A stretch of DNA of 60,055 nt, taken from assembly GCA_022574655.1 (NCBI GenBank), contig JACZRQ010000003.1, positions 1-60,055 of the forward strand, given 5' to 3'. Below the pieces are notes generated by a model. That model was given only the letters and a program-made list of their open reading frames with translations. It ran no database searches and was not told the origin of the DNA. Positions 16,387 to 25,753 of this stretch are shown here, in pieces. Position numbers and translations under genes: made by a program. Each line of letters begins with the position of its first letter. Position 1 is the stretch's first letter. The DNA is from Chloroflexota bacterium (GTDB lineage Bacteria > Chloroflexota > Dehalococcoidia > SM23-28-2 > RBG-16-64-32).

Positions 16387-16575
16387 CGCTTCGTTTCTCT
16401 GCCGGCATCATCGCGCGGCCGCTGGCCTACAGCTGCTATGCGCGCGAAGGCATTGCGGTTGTTGAAGTCTGTTAGCCAGACGGCCTCGAAACCCGACTCC
16501 TCTACGAGCTCGGCGAACTCGATCAGATCTTGATCAGGTCGGGGATAGAACGACGGATCGGCGCCTATCAGCCCC
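16383..16575 (-). pseudogene. Truncated N-terminal-like fragment of an LLM (luciferase-like/F420-type) oxidoreductase
   Basis: Minus-strand frame with no usable ATG reads GLGLIGADPSFYPRPDQDLIEFAELVEESGFEAVWLTDFNNRNAFARIAAVGQRPRDDAGRETKR*, resembling LLM N-termini, then loses similarity and stops. Different frame from the adjacent intact LLM gene. Confidence 0.45.
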
Positions 16576-17659
16576 AGGCCTCCGCCTTCTTGAAGTGCGG
16601 CAGCACCTCATCGCCGAATCGTTGCAGCGACTCCATGATCGCCTCGTGCTTCGTCGGCCCGTGCTGCACCAGGAAGATCAATTGATCGATGCCTTGCGCT
16701 TGGTAGTGGCTGATCACCTGGCGGCACTTCTCAGGACCTCCCACGCATAGGATCGCGTCGTCGGCCATCTGTGCCACGTTGACCTCCGTGCTTGCCTGGC
16801 CCTTCTTGAACTGCTCGGCGTACCACTGATACGACTCGTTATTGCTCTGAGCCCACAGCGCATAGAGGGTGTTCGTAGCCCGCACGTACCACTCGGCGCC
16901 GGGACCAGCCAGCGACATCGCATCAGCGTCGTCTCTACCGCAGAACATCAGCGTGAACCCTGCGAAGTTGTTGTTCACGAACTCGCCGACCGGATTGCTC
17001 TTCTCGATACCTTCTCGGTATTTCTGCACCTTCTCATCCAGCGCCTCAGGGTCCGTGTAGCTGAAGTGCAGGAACCCCAGCCCCCGCTCGGCGGCCAGGA
17101 ACGCGGAGGACGGTTGCGTTCCCGCCATCCACATCGGCGGGTGTGGCTTCTGGAGCGGCTTCGGCAAGATGTTGCGCACCGGGATCTTCATACGCTCGCT
17201 GTCCCAGGAGAACTCGTTCTGCGTCCACATCTTCGGGATCATCCGAATCGCTTCGTCCCACTCGTCGCGGTTTGTGTCGGGGTCTACGCCGAACGGCTCC
17301 ATCTCGAAGAACGTGGCGGAGCGGCCCGTCCCGAACTCGAGCCTCCCGTTGCTGATGATGTCGAGCGTAGCCGCTCGTTCGGCCACGCGAATCGGATGAT
17401 TGTACCCAAAGGGCAGCAGCACAACCCCGTGTCCGATTCGAATCGTAGAGGTGTGCTGGCTGACGGCTGCGAGGAAGACCTCCGGAGCGGAAGAGATCGA
17501 GAACTCGCCTAGGAAATGATGCTCGACCTCCCACACGTAGTCGAAACCGACCTTCTCCGCCAGCTTGATCTGCTCGAGGGACTCCGTGAACACTTGGCGC
17601 TGGCTATCATCGTCCCAGGGCTGTACCTTCTCGATTTCGTAGAGGAGTCCAAACTTCAT
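16568..17659 (-). CDS. LLM class flavin-dependent oxidoreductase (luciferase-like)
   Basis: MKFGLLYEIEKVQPWDD...FDYVWEVEHHFLGEFSISSAPEVFLAAVSQHTSTIRIGHGVVLLPFGYNHPIRVAERAATLDIISNGRLEFGTGRS, bacterial luciferase family. Confidence 0.92.
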   Translation of the reverse strand: MKFGLLYEIEKVQPWDDDSQRQVFTESLEQIKLAEKVGFDYVWEVEHHFLGEFSISSAPEVFLAAVSQHTSTIRIGHGVVLLPFGYNHPIRVAERAATLDIISNGRLEFGTGRSATFFEMEPFGVDPDTNRDEWDEAIRMIPKMWTQNEFSWDSERMKIPVRNILPKPLQKPHPPMWMAGTQPSSAFLAAERGLGFLHFSYTDPEALDEKVQKYREGIEKSNPVGEFVNNNFAGFTLMFCGRDDADAMSLAGPGAEWYVRATNTLYALWAQSNNESYQWYAEQFKKGQASTEVNVAQMADDAILCVGGPEKCRQVISHYQAQGIDQLIFLVQHGPTKHEAIMESLQRFGDEVLPHFKKAEAWG

Positions 17660-17680
17660 GGTCGTTTCCTTCTCGCTGGC

Positions 17681-18172
17681 CTAGTTGGCTCCTTTGTCGA
17701 CTATCCGATAGACGACCGTGCCCTGAGCGCACAACTTGCCACTCTCAGTGGTTACCCTCACGTCGCTGTAGATGAGCTCCTTTCCACGTTTCATGATTCG
17801 GCCCTCAGCGTAGCAAGCCTCGCCGATCACCCCTGAAAGGTAGTTGACGTGGAGCCCGACTGTTGAGCCGAAGTAACGAGGATCGCCGAGCTCTGCCGTT
17901 GTCCAAGCGGCGAGTGACCCCGTCGTGTCTATCAGAGACGCGATAGCGCCTCCGTGCAAGGCGTCTGCGGCAGTTGAGTTCTCCTTCTTGTAGGGCAGCT
18001 TCAGCTTCACAAACCCCTCGCCGCCGTTCACGTACTCCATCCCCAGGTGGCGCATAAACGGGATGAGGCTGATCCCCCTAGCGATGCGTTTCAAGCTCTG
18101 GCTGGCGATATCTGCGCTCATTGCTCCTCCGGTTTTAGGCGCTCGCTGGGGATTATACGCACACGCGATCAC
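17681..18172 (-). CDS. PaaI-type hotdog thioesterase
   Basis: FMRHLGMEYVNGGEGFVKLKLPYKKENSTAADALHGGAIASLIDTTGSLAAWT, HGGAI...D hotdog thioesterase signature. Confidence 0.85.
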   Translation of the reverse strand: MIACAYNPQRAPKTGGAMSADIASQSLKRIARGISLIPFMRHLGMEYVNGGEGFVKLKLPYKKENSTAADALHGGAIASLIDTTGSLAAWTTAELGDPRYFGSTVGLHVNYLSGVIGEACYAEGRIMKRGKELIYSDVRVTTESGKLCAQGTVVYRIVDKGAN

Positions 18173-18237
18173 TTCTGGGCCACGCCCCTGATTGCGTCCC
18201 TTCGGTCGGCGCGACTACAATACGGGTCGCTACCACG

Positions 18238-19944
18238 GTGCCGCCCCTTGTGGGCTTCCGAGCCCACTCCGGCAAGATAGGCCTCCGCAAGCAGGACGGA
18301 ATAATAGTGGAACTCTGGCGAACGAGCATCGACACGAACTCTGACGGCTTCCGTGCGAATCGTGAGGCCATGAACGCCCTCCTCGAGGAAATCGAGGCGC
18401 AGCTCGAAGTGGCTCTTGCCGGCGGCGGAGAACGCAGCGTCGAACGGCTTCGTAAGCGTGGCAAGATGATGATCCGCGAGCGCATTGAACTGATGCTCGA
18501 CCGTGACTCTCCGTTTCTCGAACTGAGTCCGCTCGCGGGCTGGGGCACTGACTACGCCGTTGGCGGCGGTTTCGTGACGGGCATCGGCGTCGTGTCAGGC
18601 GTCGAGTGCATCATCGCAGGCAACGACCCGACAGTCCTCGGCGGCGCAATAACGCCCATCGTTGGCAAGAAGATCGACCGAGCTCTCGAGATATCACGGC
18701 TCAATCGACTGCCGTACATCCAATTCGTAGAGTCCGCTGGCGCCGACCTGCGAGGTGGGAGCGGTAGTAGCGGCTCATTCGAGGACGCGATGCGACGGCA
18801 ATTGAGCCACTTCGCCGAGAGCGGCCGACTCTTCCATGACATAACCGAATTGTCGGCAATGAGGATACCAACGGTCTCGGTCGTCTTCGGCAGCTCGACC
18901 GCCGGTGGCGCTTACCAGCCCGGCATGTCCGACTACAACATCTTTATACGAGAGCGATCAAAGGTGTTCTTGGGTGGTCCGCCGCTGGTGAAGATGGCGA
19001 CCGGCGAGGACTCGCGCGACGAAGAGCTGGGTGGAGCGGAGATGCATGCGACGAAATCCGGTCTCGCCGATTACCTGGCGGAAGACGAAATCGAGGCGCT
19101 CCGCATGGCTCGCAGTGTCATGAGACACCTCAACTGGCGCAAGCTGGGCCCGGGCCCGACGATGCCCGCGGATGAGCCACTGTACAGCCGCGATGATCTC
19201 CTCGGTCTCTTGCCGGTCGATCTGCGCACCCCGATGGATATACGCGAGATCATCGGACGCATCGTCGATGGCTCCCGCTTCGAGGAGTTCAAGCCGCTGT
19301 ACGGCCGCACGCTCGTCACGGGCTGGGCATCGATACATGGCTTCCCGGTCGGCATCATCGGCAACAACGGAGTGATCTTTTCAGAGGAGTCCGAGAAGGC
19401 GGCGCAGTTCATTCAGCTTTGCAACCAGATCGATGTTCCGATTATTTTCCTGCAAAACATCACCGGCTACATGGTTGGCAAGGTCTATGAGCAGGGCGGC
19501 ATCATTAAGGACGGCTCGAAGATGCTCAACGCCGTCTCTAACTCGAAAGTCCCGCATATCACGATCATCATCGGCGCCAGCTACGGCGCTGGAAACTACG
19601 GAATGAGCGGCCGGGCTTACGACACTCGATTCATCTTCACCTGGCCGACGGCCAAGATCTCTGTCATGGGACCGAAGCAGTTCGCCGGCGTCATGTCCAT
19701 CGTCCGGCGCGGGTCGGCGGCTGCCAAGGGCCTGGAGTTCGATGAGGAAGAGGACGCTCGTGTCACGGTCGCGGTGGAGGACCGAATCGAAAAGACGTCG
19801 CTCGCTCTCTACGCGACCGGACGCGTCGTTGATGACGGGATCATCGATCCCCGCGACACGCGGACCGTGCTTGGCATTACTCTTTCCGCCTGTCACAACG
19901 GTGAAATCAAGGGCGCCGAGGGCTACGGCGTTTACAGAATGTAA
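18238..19944 (+). CDS. Acyl-CoA carboxylase beta (carboxyltransferase) subunit; true start probably near 18307 (GTG)
   Basis: GGGFVTGIGVVSGVECIIAGNDPTVLGG, SSTAGGAYQPGMSDY, VFLGGPPLVKMATGE, FLQNITGYMVGKVYEQGGIIKDGSKML, IIIGASYGAGNYGMSGRAY. Confidence 0.92.
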   Translation: MPPLVGFRAHSGKIGLRKQDGIIVELWRTSIDTNSDGFRANREAMNALLEEIEAQLEVALAGGGERSVERLRKRGKMMIRERIELMLDRDSPFLELSPLAGWGTDYAVGGGFVTGIGVVSGVECIIAGNDPTVLGGAITPIVGKKIDRALEISRLNRLPYIQFVESAGADLRGGSGSSGSFEDAMRRQLSHFAESGRLFHDITELSAMRIPTVSVVFGSSTAGGAYQPGMSDYNIFIRERSKVFLGGPPLVKMATGEDSRDEELGGAEMHATKSGLADYLAEDEIEALRMARSVMRHLNWRKLGPGPTMPADEPLYSRDDLLGLLPVDLRTPMDIREIIGRIVDGSRFEEFKPLYGRTLVTGWASIHGFPVGIIGNNGVIFSEESEKAAQFIQLCNQIDVPIIFLQNITGYMVGKVYEQGGIIKDGSKMLNAVSNSKVPHITIIIGASYGAGNYGMSGRAYDTRFIFTWPTAKISVMGPKQFAGVMSIVRRGSAAAKGLEFDEEEDARVTVAVEDRIEKTSLALYATGRVVDDGIIDPRDTRTVLGITLSACHNGEIKGAEGYGVYRM

Positions 19945-19946
19945 CG

Positions 19947-21932
19947 ATGTCACGAATCACCAAGCTCTTGATCGCCGGACGCGGTGAGATAGCACGACGC
20001 ATCATGCGCACCGCTCGCGAGATGGGGATTGCGACCGTCGCCGTTTACGCTGATCCCGATGCGCGGTCGCCCCATGTTGGCGACGCAGACGAAGCGGTAG
20101 CCCTGCGGGGCACGACCAGCGCGGAGACCTATCTGGACATCGCAAAAATCATCGACGCAGCCCGACGTACCGGCGCCAACGGCGTGCACCCCGGCTACGG
20201 CTTCCTCTCCGAGAACGCCGAATTCGCCCAGGCCGTAATCGACGCCGGTCTCGTCTGGGTGGGCCCTCGGCCGGAGGCCATCGCCACGATGGGAGACAAG
20301 CTCGCTGCGAAAAAGCTGATGACCGAAGCACGGGTGCCAACGCTGCCAGCAGTCGAGATAACCGACGATATCGGCGATGGTCTCAAGACACAGGCGAGTG
20401 AAGTCGGCTACCCGCTGCTTGTGAAAGCTGCCGCCGGCGGTGGCGGCAAGGGCATGCGCGTAGTCGCCGGCAAGAAAGAGCTTGCGGACGCAGTGTCGGG
20501 GGCCCGGAGAGAGGCCGCATCAGCATTCGGGAATGACACCGTTTTCCTTGAGCGCTTGCTTGAGTCCTCCCGTCACATCGAAGTTCAGGTCTTCGGCGAC
20601 AAGCACGGAAATGTGCTTCACTGCTTCGAACGCGAGTGCTCGATCCAGCGCCGCTACCAGAAGATCATCGAAGAGGCGCCGTCTCCAGCCGTCGATGCAG
20701 AGCTGCGTCTCAAGCTCGGCGAGGCGGCAGTCGCCGCCACCAAGGCTATCGGCTACGACAATGCCGGCACCGTCGAGTTCATGCTGGACGGTGAAGGCAA
20801 CTTCTACTTCCTCGAAATGAACACCCGCTTACAGGTCGAGCACCCCGTGACGGAAGAGATCACGGGGCTGGATTTGGTTCGTGAGCAGATCAGGGTGGCG
20901 GAGGGCGATCCGCTGTCCTTCCGCCAGGACGATCTCCACATTGAGGGTCATGCGATCGAGGCGCGTCTTTACGCTGAAGACCCGGCGGCCGATTTCCTCC
21001 CGGCGACCGGAACACTGATCACCTGGGAACCCGATCCCGGACTGCCCGCGCGATTCGACTCCGGAGTCGAGGCTGGCTTCGAAGTCTCGCCATACTTCGA
21101 CCCCATGCTCGCCAAGGTCATAGTGCATGCGCCCACCCGCACGGAAGCTGCGGCGCGGTTGGCGAATGTGCTCGAACGCTTGCGGATGCACGGCGTCACG
21201 TCCAACCGCGATTTTCTGGTGAACGTCCTTCGGCACGACGCCTTCCTCTCCGGTGACACCACCACTGATTTCATCGAGCGGCATAACCCAGCTCGTGAGC
21301 GTGAAGTGTCGGACGAAGAAGTTCGAGCTGCGGCTCTTGCTGCTGCGCTCACCGTTCAACAGGCGAGGCGAGCGGAAGCGCTAGTGCTGACCACGATGCC
21401 GTCCGGGTGGCGGAACAACCCATCAGCAATGCAGCAAGTGCGCTATCAGTGTCGCGGCAAAGAAGTCGTCACCGAATACGTCAGACACGCGGATGGTGGC
21501 TTTGGATACAACGTCAACGGGCATACTGGCGAGCTACGAATCATCGCCTCTGAAAATGGGCGAATACAACTCGAGATCGATGGAGTCCAGCGTACTTTGG
21601 CGGTTGTCAGTGCGGATCTCAACTACTGGGTGCATGGCGTCGATGGCGAAGTTCAACTGATCGAACTCCCCCGATTTCCAGAGCGTGAACGCGAGGAGAT
21701 CGCTGGCGGCTATCTGGCGCCGATGCCGGGCAGAATCGTTGCGGTGCACGTCGAACCCGGTCAGAAGGTCAGCGTCGGCGAGTCGCTTATCATCGTCGAA
21801 GCGATGAAGATGGAGCACGTCATCACTTGCGCGGAGGATGGGGTCATCATGGAAGTGCGCGTGGTAGTCGATGAGCAGGTCGAGGCCGGGCAGCTGCTCC
21901 TGGTTGTCGACACTGGAAAGGAAGATTCATGA
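19947..21932 (+). CDS. Acyl-CoA carboxylase alpha subunit (biotin carboxylase + BCCP)
   Basis: KLLIAGRGEIARRIMRTAREMGI, KAAAGGGGKGMRVV, FLEMNTRLQVEHPVTEEITGLDLV, C-term biotin site VEAMKMEHVI. Confidence 0.95.
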   Translation: MSRITKLLIAGRGEIARRIMRTAREMGIATVAVYADPDARSPHVGDADEAVALRGTTSAETYLDIAKIIDAARRTGANGVHPGYGFLSENAEFAQAVIDAGLVWVGPRPEAIATMGDKLAAKKLMTEARVPTLPAVEITDDIGDGLKTQASEVGYPLLVKAAAGGGGKGMRVVAGKKELADAVSGARREAASAFGNDTVFLERLLESSRHIEVQVFGDKHGNVLHCFERECSIQRRYQKIIEEAPSPAVDAELRLKLGEAAVAATKAIGYDNAGTVEFMLDGEGNFYFLEMNTRLQVEHPVTEEITGLDLVREQIRVAEGDPLSFRQDDLHIEGHAIEARLYAEDPAADFLPATGTLITWEPDPGLPARFDSGVEAGFEVSPYFDPMLAKVIVHAPTRTEAAARLANVLERLRMHGVTSNRDFLVNVLRHDAFLSGDTTTDFIERHNPAREREVSDEEVRAAALAAALTVQQARRAEALVLTTMPSGWRNNPSAMQQVRYQCRGKEVVTEYVRHADGGFGYNVNGHTGELRIIASENGRIQLEIDGVQRTLAVVSADLNYWVHGVDGEVQLIELPRFPEREREEIAGGYLAPMPGRIVAVHVEPGQKVSVGESLIIVEAMKMEHVITCAEDGVIMEVRVVVDEQVEAGQLLLVVDTGKEDS

Positions 21933-22738
21933 GTTCGTCGCTTGATCAGATCGTCGACGACTTGGAAGCGGAGCACGCCGCCCTGGCGGGTGTGCTGGAT
22001 GGCCTCTCTGCCCCGGACTGGGACGTAGCGACCCACAATCCTGGTTGGTCCGTCAGAGATCAAGTGTCGCATCTGGCCTACTTCGACGAGGCTGCTTCGC
22101 GCGCGATCTCAGACCAAGAAGCGTTCCAGGCGGAAGTTCGCGCTGCCATGAAGAGCGGCTCCGACTTGGAAGCGAGCTACGTGGAGCGCGGGCGCGGGAT
22201 GGAGCCCCGCGCGGTGCTTGCCTGGTGGCGTTCGGCCAGCAGCGCGCTCATCGCCGGCGCACGTACTGCAGACCCGAAGGCGCGCCTGCCGTGGTTCGGG
22301 CCTGACATGAGTCCGGCTTCGTTCATCACCGCCCGGCTCATGGAGACGTGGTCGCATGGACTTGATGTCGTGGACGTAGTGGATGGCGACCGGCCTGATA
22401 CCGACAGACTCCGGCACGTTGCATTCCTCGGTGTGCGTACCCGCGCCTACAGTTACAGCGTGCGTCGGATGAAACAGCCGGACACCCCGATACGGGTTGA
22501 GCTGACCTCTCCCTCAGGCGAGACCTGGATTCTCGGCGATCCCGACGCGGAAGAGTCGATTCGCGGAACAGCGACTGACTTCTGCCGCGTTGCTGCTCAA
22601 CGTCGCCACGTCGCTGACACGGACCTCGAAGTCATAGGCGACGCGGCCAAAGAATGGATGGGCATCGCTCAGACGTTCGCCGGTCCGCCCGGCGGTGGCC
22701 GACAGCCCGGCGAGTTTCCCAAGGAGAAGCGGGAGTGA
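21929..22738 (+). CDS. TIGR03084-like / mycothiol-dependent maleylpyruvate isomerase N-terminal-like metal-binding (DinB superfamily) protein
   Basis: DWDVATHNPGWSVRDQVSHLAYFDEAA...WFGPDMSPASFITARLMETWSHGLDVVDVV; 4-nt overlap with the upstream gene. Confidence 0.8.
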   Translation: MSSSLDQIVDDLEAEHAALAGVLDGLSAPDWDVATHNPGWSVRDQVSHLAYFDEAASRAISDQEAFQAEVRAAMKSGSDLEASYVERGRGMEPRAVLAWWRSASSALIAGARTADPKARLPWFGPDMSPASFITARLMETWSHGLDVVDVVDGDRPDTDRLRHVAFLGVRTRAYSYSVRRMKQPDTPIRVELTSPSGETWILGDPDAEESIRGTATDFCRVAAQRRHVADTDLEVIGDAAKEWMGIAQTFAGPPGGGRQPGEFPKEKRE

Positions 22739-23520
22739 GTGAGGAACTCGTCCACCTCGAAGTCGCTGACGGTATCGCGACGATCACCCTGGACTCGCCG
22801 GCTAACCGCAACGCCCTCTCCCGCGCTCTCATGGGCGGCCTCGAGCAACACCTGGAGACTGCTCTCAACGACGAACGGGCACGGCTGATCGTTCTCACCA
22901 ACACCGGCCCCGTCTTCTGTGCTGGCGCGGATCTCAAGGAGATGCGCGGCGCTGGCGGGACCAGCCGGGGCGCTGGGCCCGGCGGCTTGGTCACGATCCT
23001 CAAGCGGATATGGCACTCGCCCACGCCGGTTATCGCTCGCGTCGGTGGCCCGACGCGAGCCGGTGGCATCGGCCTGATCGCCGCCTGCGACATGGCCGTT
23101 GCCACAGACGATGCGACGTTCGCTTTCAGCGAGGTTAGGCTCGGCCTCATCCCGGCGATTATCTCCGTCGTTGTTCTGCCCAAGCTGGGCATAACGAAAG
23201 GAATGGAGTTCTTTCTTACGGGCGACACGTTCGACGCACCCGAGGCGGTACGCCTCGGGCTCCTGAACGACGCGGTGCCAGTAGGTCGGCTCGATGCAGC
23301 GACCAGCCGCTACACAGATAGCATCCTGAAGGGCGCGCCCGGCGCGCTCGCCGGCTGTAAACGATTGGTGCGTGAAGTTCCTGGCATGGATATGGATGAT
23401 GCTTTCGTGCAGACGTCTGAATGGACGGCGGGCTACTTCGCGTCTGAGGAAGCGCGAGAGGGCATGGCGGCGTTCGCGCAAAAACGTCCGCCGCGCTGGG
23501 CTGAGGGTAGTGATGACTGA
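22735..23520 (+). CDS. Enoyl-CoA hydratase/isomerase (crotonase) family
   Basis: GTG start overlapping the upstream stop; VSEELVHLEVADGIATITLDSPANRNALS, GPVFCAGADLKEM, AGGIGLIAACDMAVATDDATFAFSEVRLGLIPA. Confidence 0.9.
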   Translation: MSEELVHLEVADGIATITLDSPANRNALSRALMGGLEQHLETALNDERARLIVLTNTGPVFCAGADLKEMRGAGGTSRGAGPGGLVTILKRIWHSPTPVIARVGGPTRAGGIGLIAACDMAVATDDATFAFSEVRLGLIPAIISVVVLPKLGITKGMEFFLTGDTFDAPEAVRLGLLNDAVPVGRLDAATSRYTDSILKGAPGALAGCKRLVREVPGMDMDDAFVQTSEWTAGYFASEEAREGMAAFAQKRPPRWAEGSDD

Positions 23521-25309
23521 TCCAGCGAAATCTGTCCTCCGCATCGCCAACTGCTCGGGCTTCTACGGAGATCGCCTTTCTGCTGCTCGCGAAATGGTTG
23601 AAGGAGGCCCGATCGACTTCCTGACCGGCGACTACCTGGCGGAACTGACGCTCCTCATTCTTTGGAAGATGAAGCAGAAGGACAGCGAGGGCGGATACGC
23701 GCGCACGTTCCTAAAACAGATGGAAGAAGTGCTGGGGACCTGTCTGGACAAGGGAATCAAGATCGTCACCAACGCTGGTGGTCTAAATCCTGCGTCGCTC
23801 GCGATAAGGATGCGCGCTCTCGCCGATGGTCTCGGTCTGCAGGCGAACATCGCCCACATCGAGGGCGATGACGTTCTCTCCAAGCTCCCCAAGCTGCAAG
23901 CCGGCGGCGAGACGCTGGCCCATCTGGACAGCGGACGGCCGCTCGCCGATGCCGGGGTCGAGCCCATCGCCGCCAACGCCTATCTCGGTGCTTGGGGGAT
24001 CGTGGAGGCGCTGAACACGGGCGCCGATGTGGTCGTCTGCCCGCGCGTTACCGATGCCTCGGTGGTAGTCGGGCCAGCCGCCTGGCACTTCGGTTGGGGA
24101 AAGACGGACTGGGACCGCCTCGCATCTTCCGTTGTGGCCGGTCACATTCTCGAGTGCGGCGCTCAGGCCACCGGCGGCAACTACTCCTTCTTCCAGGAGG
24201 TCCCCGGCCTCCAGCATCCCGGCTTTCCGATTGCGGAGATGCACGAAGATGGATCGTTCATCGTCACCAAACACGAGAACACTGGTGGTCTGGTTTCAGT
24301 TGGCACGGTCACGGCGCAGCTCCTGTACGAGATCGGCAGCGAGCGATACATGAACCCGGACGTCGTAGCTCGCTTCGACACGATCGGGTTGAAGCAGCAA
24401 GGCCCCGATAGGGTGCTCGTAACCGGCGTACGCGGCGAGCCGGCTCCGGACACGACCAAGGTGTGCATCAACTATCTCGGCGGCTTCCGCAACACGATGA
24501 GTTTTGTCCTAACCGGCCTCGACGTCGAAGAGAAGGCGAAGCTCGCCGAGGAGACGCTGTTCGCGGAACTCGGAGGCAAGGACCAATTCGACGAAGTGAC
24601 CGTCAAACTCACTCGCAGCGATCGAGAGGATCCGGGCTCGAACGAAGAGGCCGGCGCTTTACTGAGGATAACGGTAAAAGACAGGGATCCGAAGAAGGTG
24701 GGACGCGCGTTCTCCGGCAAGGCTGTTGAGATGGCGCTTGCCAACTACCCTGGCTTCCACATGGCGGGCGGACTGACCTCCGAAAACGTCTTCGGTGTCT
24801 ACTGGCCAGCGCTCGTTTCGATCGACGCAATCGAAGAGGTGGTCGTCGCGCACGATGGCTCTCGCACTGACGTTACGCCCGCCAAGTCCGACGAAACCGT
24901 TTCGGTCGAACCGCCGTCGCCGCCTTCCGTGCAAGCACCAAGCGGACCGACCAAGCGTGTGCCACTGGGCGCGGTCTTTGGCGCGCGCTCCGGAGACAAA
25001 GGTGGGAACGCCAACGTCGGCATCTGGGCGCGCAGCGATGCTGCCTACGCCTGGCTGGCGGACTATCTGACGATCGCGCGCTTTAAGCAGCTCGTTGGCG
25101 AGGCGCGTGACCTCGACGTACGCCGCTACGAACTTCCAAACCTGCGGGCCCTCAACTTCGTGCTCGTTGGACTACTTGGTGAAGGGGTAGCCTCGTCAAC
25201 TCGGCCAGACCCGCAGGCCAAAAGCCTCGGCGAATACGTCCGGGCGAAACTTGTCGATCTACCAGAAACCCTTCTAGACGACGCCAAGTCCGGGGGCAGC
25301 CTCCACTAA
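23513..25309 (+). CDS. AtuA family protein (DUF1446 plus C-terminal AtuA-like domain), acyclic-terpene-utilisation type
   Basis: MTDPAKSVLRIANCSGFYGDRLSAAREMVEGGPIDFLTGDYLAELTLLIL..., GADVVVCPRVTDASVVVGPAAWHFGW, GAQATGGNYSFFQEVPG, C-term VPLGAVFGARSGDKGGNANVGIWAR. ATG overlaps the upstream stop; the ORF-track start 23372 is too early. Confidence 0.88.
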   Translation: MTDPAKSVLRIANCSGFYGDRLSAAREMVEGGPIDFLTGDYLAELTLLILWKMKQKDSEGGYARTFLKQMEEVLGTCLDKGIKIVTNAGGLNPASLAIRMRALADGLGLQANIAHIEGDDVLSKLPKLQAGGETLAHLDSGRPLADAGVEPIAANAYLGAWGIVEALNTGADVVVCPRVTDASVVVGPAAWHFGWGKTDWDRLASSVVAGHILECGAQATGGNYSFFQEVPGLQHPGFPIAEMHEDGSFIVTKHENTGGLVSVGTVTAQLLYEIGSERYMNPDVVARFDTIGLKQQGPDRVLVTGVRGEPAPDTTKVCINYLGGFRNTMSFVLTGLDVEEKAKLAEETLFAELGGKDQFDEVTVKLTRSDREDPGSNEEAGALLRITVKDRDPKKVGRAFSGKAVEMALANYPGFHMAGGLTSENVFGVYWPALVSIDAIEEVVVAHDGSRTDVTPAKSDETVSVEPPSPPSVQAPSGPTKRVPLGAVFGARSGDKGGNANVGIWARSDAAYAWLADYLTIARFKQLVGEARDLDVRRYELPNLRALNFVLVGLLGEGVASSTRPDPQAKSLGEYVRAKLVDLPETLLDDAKSGGSLH

Positions 25310-25390
25310 GCTTTCATTCCTCGCCGTTCGCAGTTTGACTGAGGTCCAAGAGGCTCTGCCAACGTGTCGTCGGTTACAATACGAAATCGA

Positions 25391-25465
25391 GCGGGAGTAG
25401 CTCAGTGGTAGAGCATCTGCCTTCCAAGCAGAGGGTCGCGGGTTCGATCCCCGTCTCCCGCTCCA
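25391..25465 (+). tRNA. tRNA-Gly (anticodon TCC), CCA encoded
   Basis: gcgggagtagctcagtggtagagcatctgccttccaagcagagggtcgcgggttcgatccccgtctcccgctcca; acceptor gcgggag/ctcccgc, TTCGATCC T-arm. Confidence 0.97.
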
Positions 25466-25753
25466 CTCGACTCTGACCGTGGGCAATCCCGTGCTGGTAC
25501 ACCATGTGCTACACTGTCGCAGGTGGTAGCGTTTGGGCTCCCGCAGGCCTTGGCCTCCTAGCCTCGGTTTGTGGCGACCCGAATCGATTCCAATAGAGCC
25601 ACTGAAGAGGTCACTTCTGACTTACAAAGACAGAAACCTTACCCATCCAGACTACAAGAACCCGGTCAGGTCCGGTAGCTACTCTCAGAAGCTCTCCACT
25701 GAACCGGCATATGATCCGCACAGCCGCTTCGGACGACCGTCGTTCGCAGCCGC

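Noticed and set aside
22632-23550. Minus-strand ORFs of 198 and 293 aa
   Set aside because: Antisense shadows of the crotonase gene, which has clear motifs on the plus strand.
25274-25486. 70-aa minus-strand ORF (RGSNPRPSAWKADALPLSYSRS)
   Set aside because: Classic spurious peptide from the antisense of tRNA-Gly.
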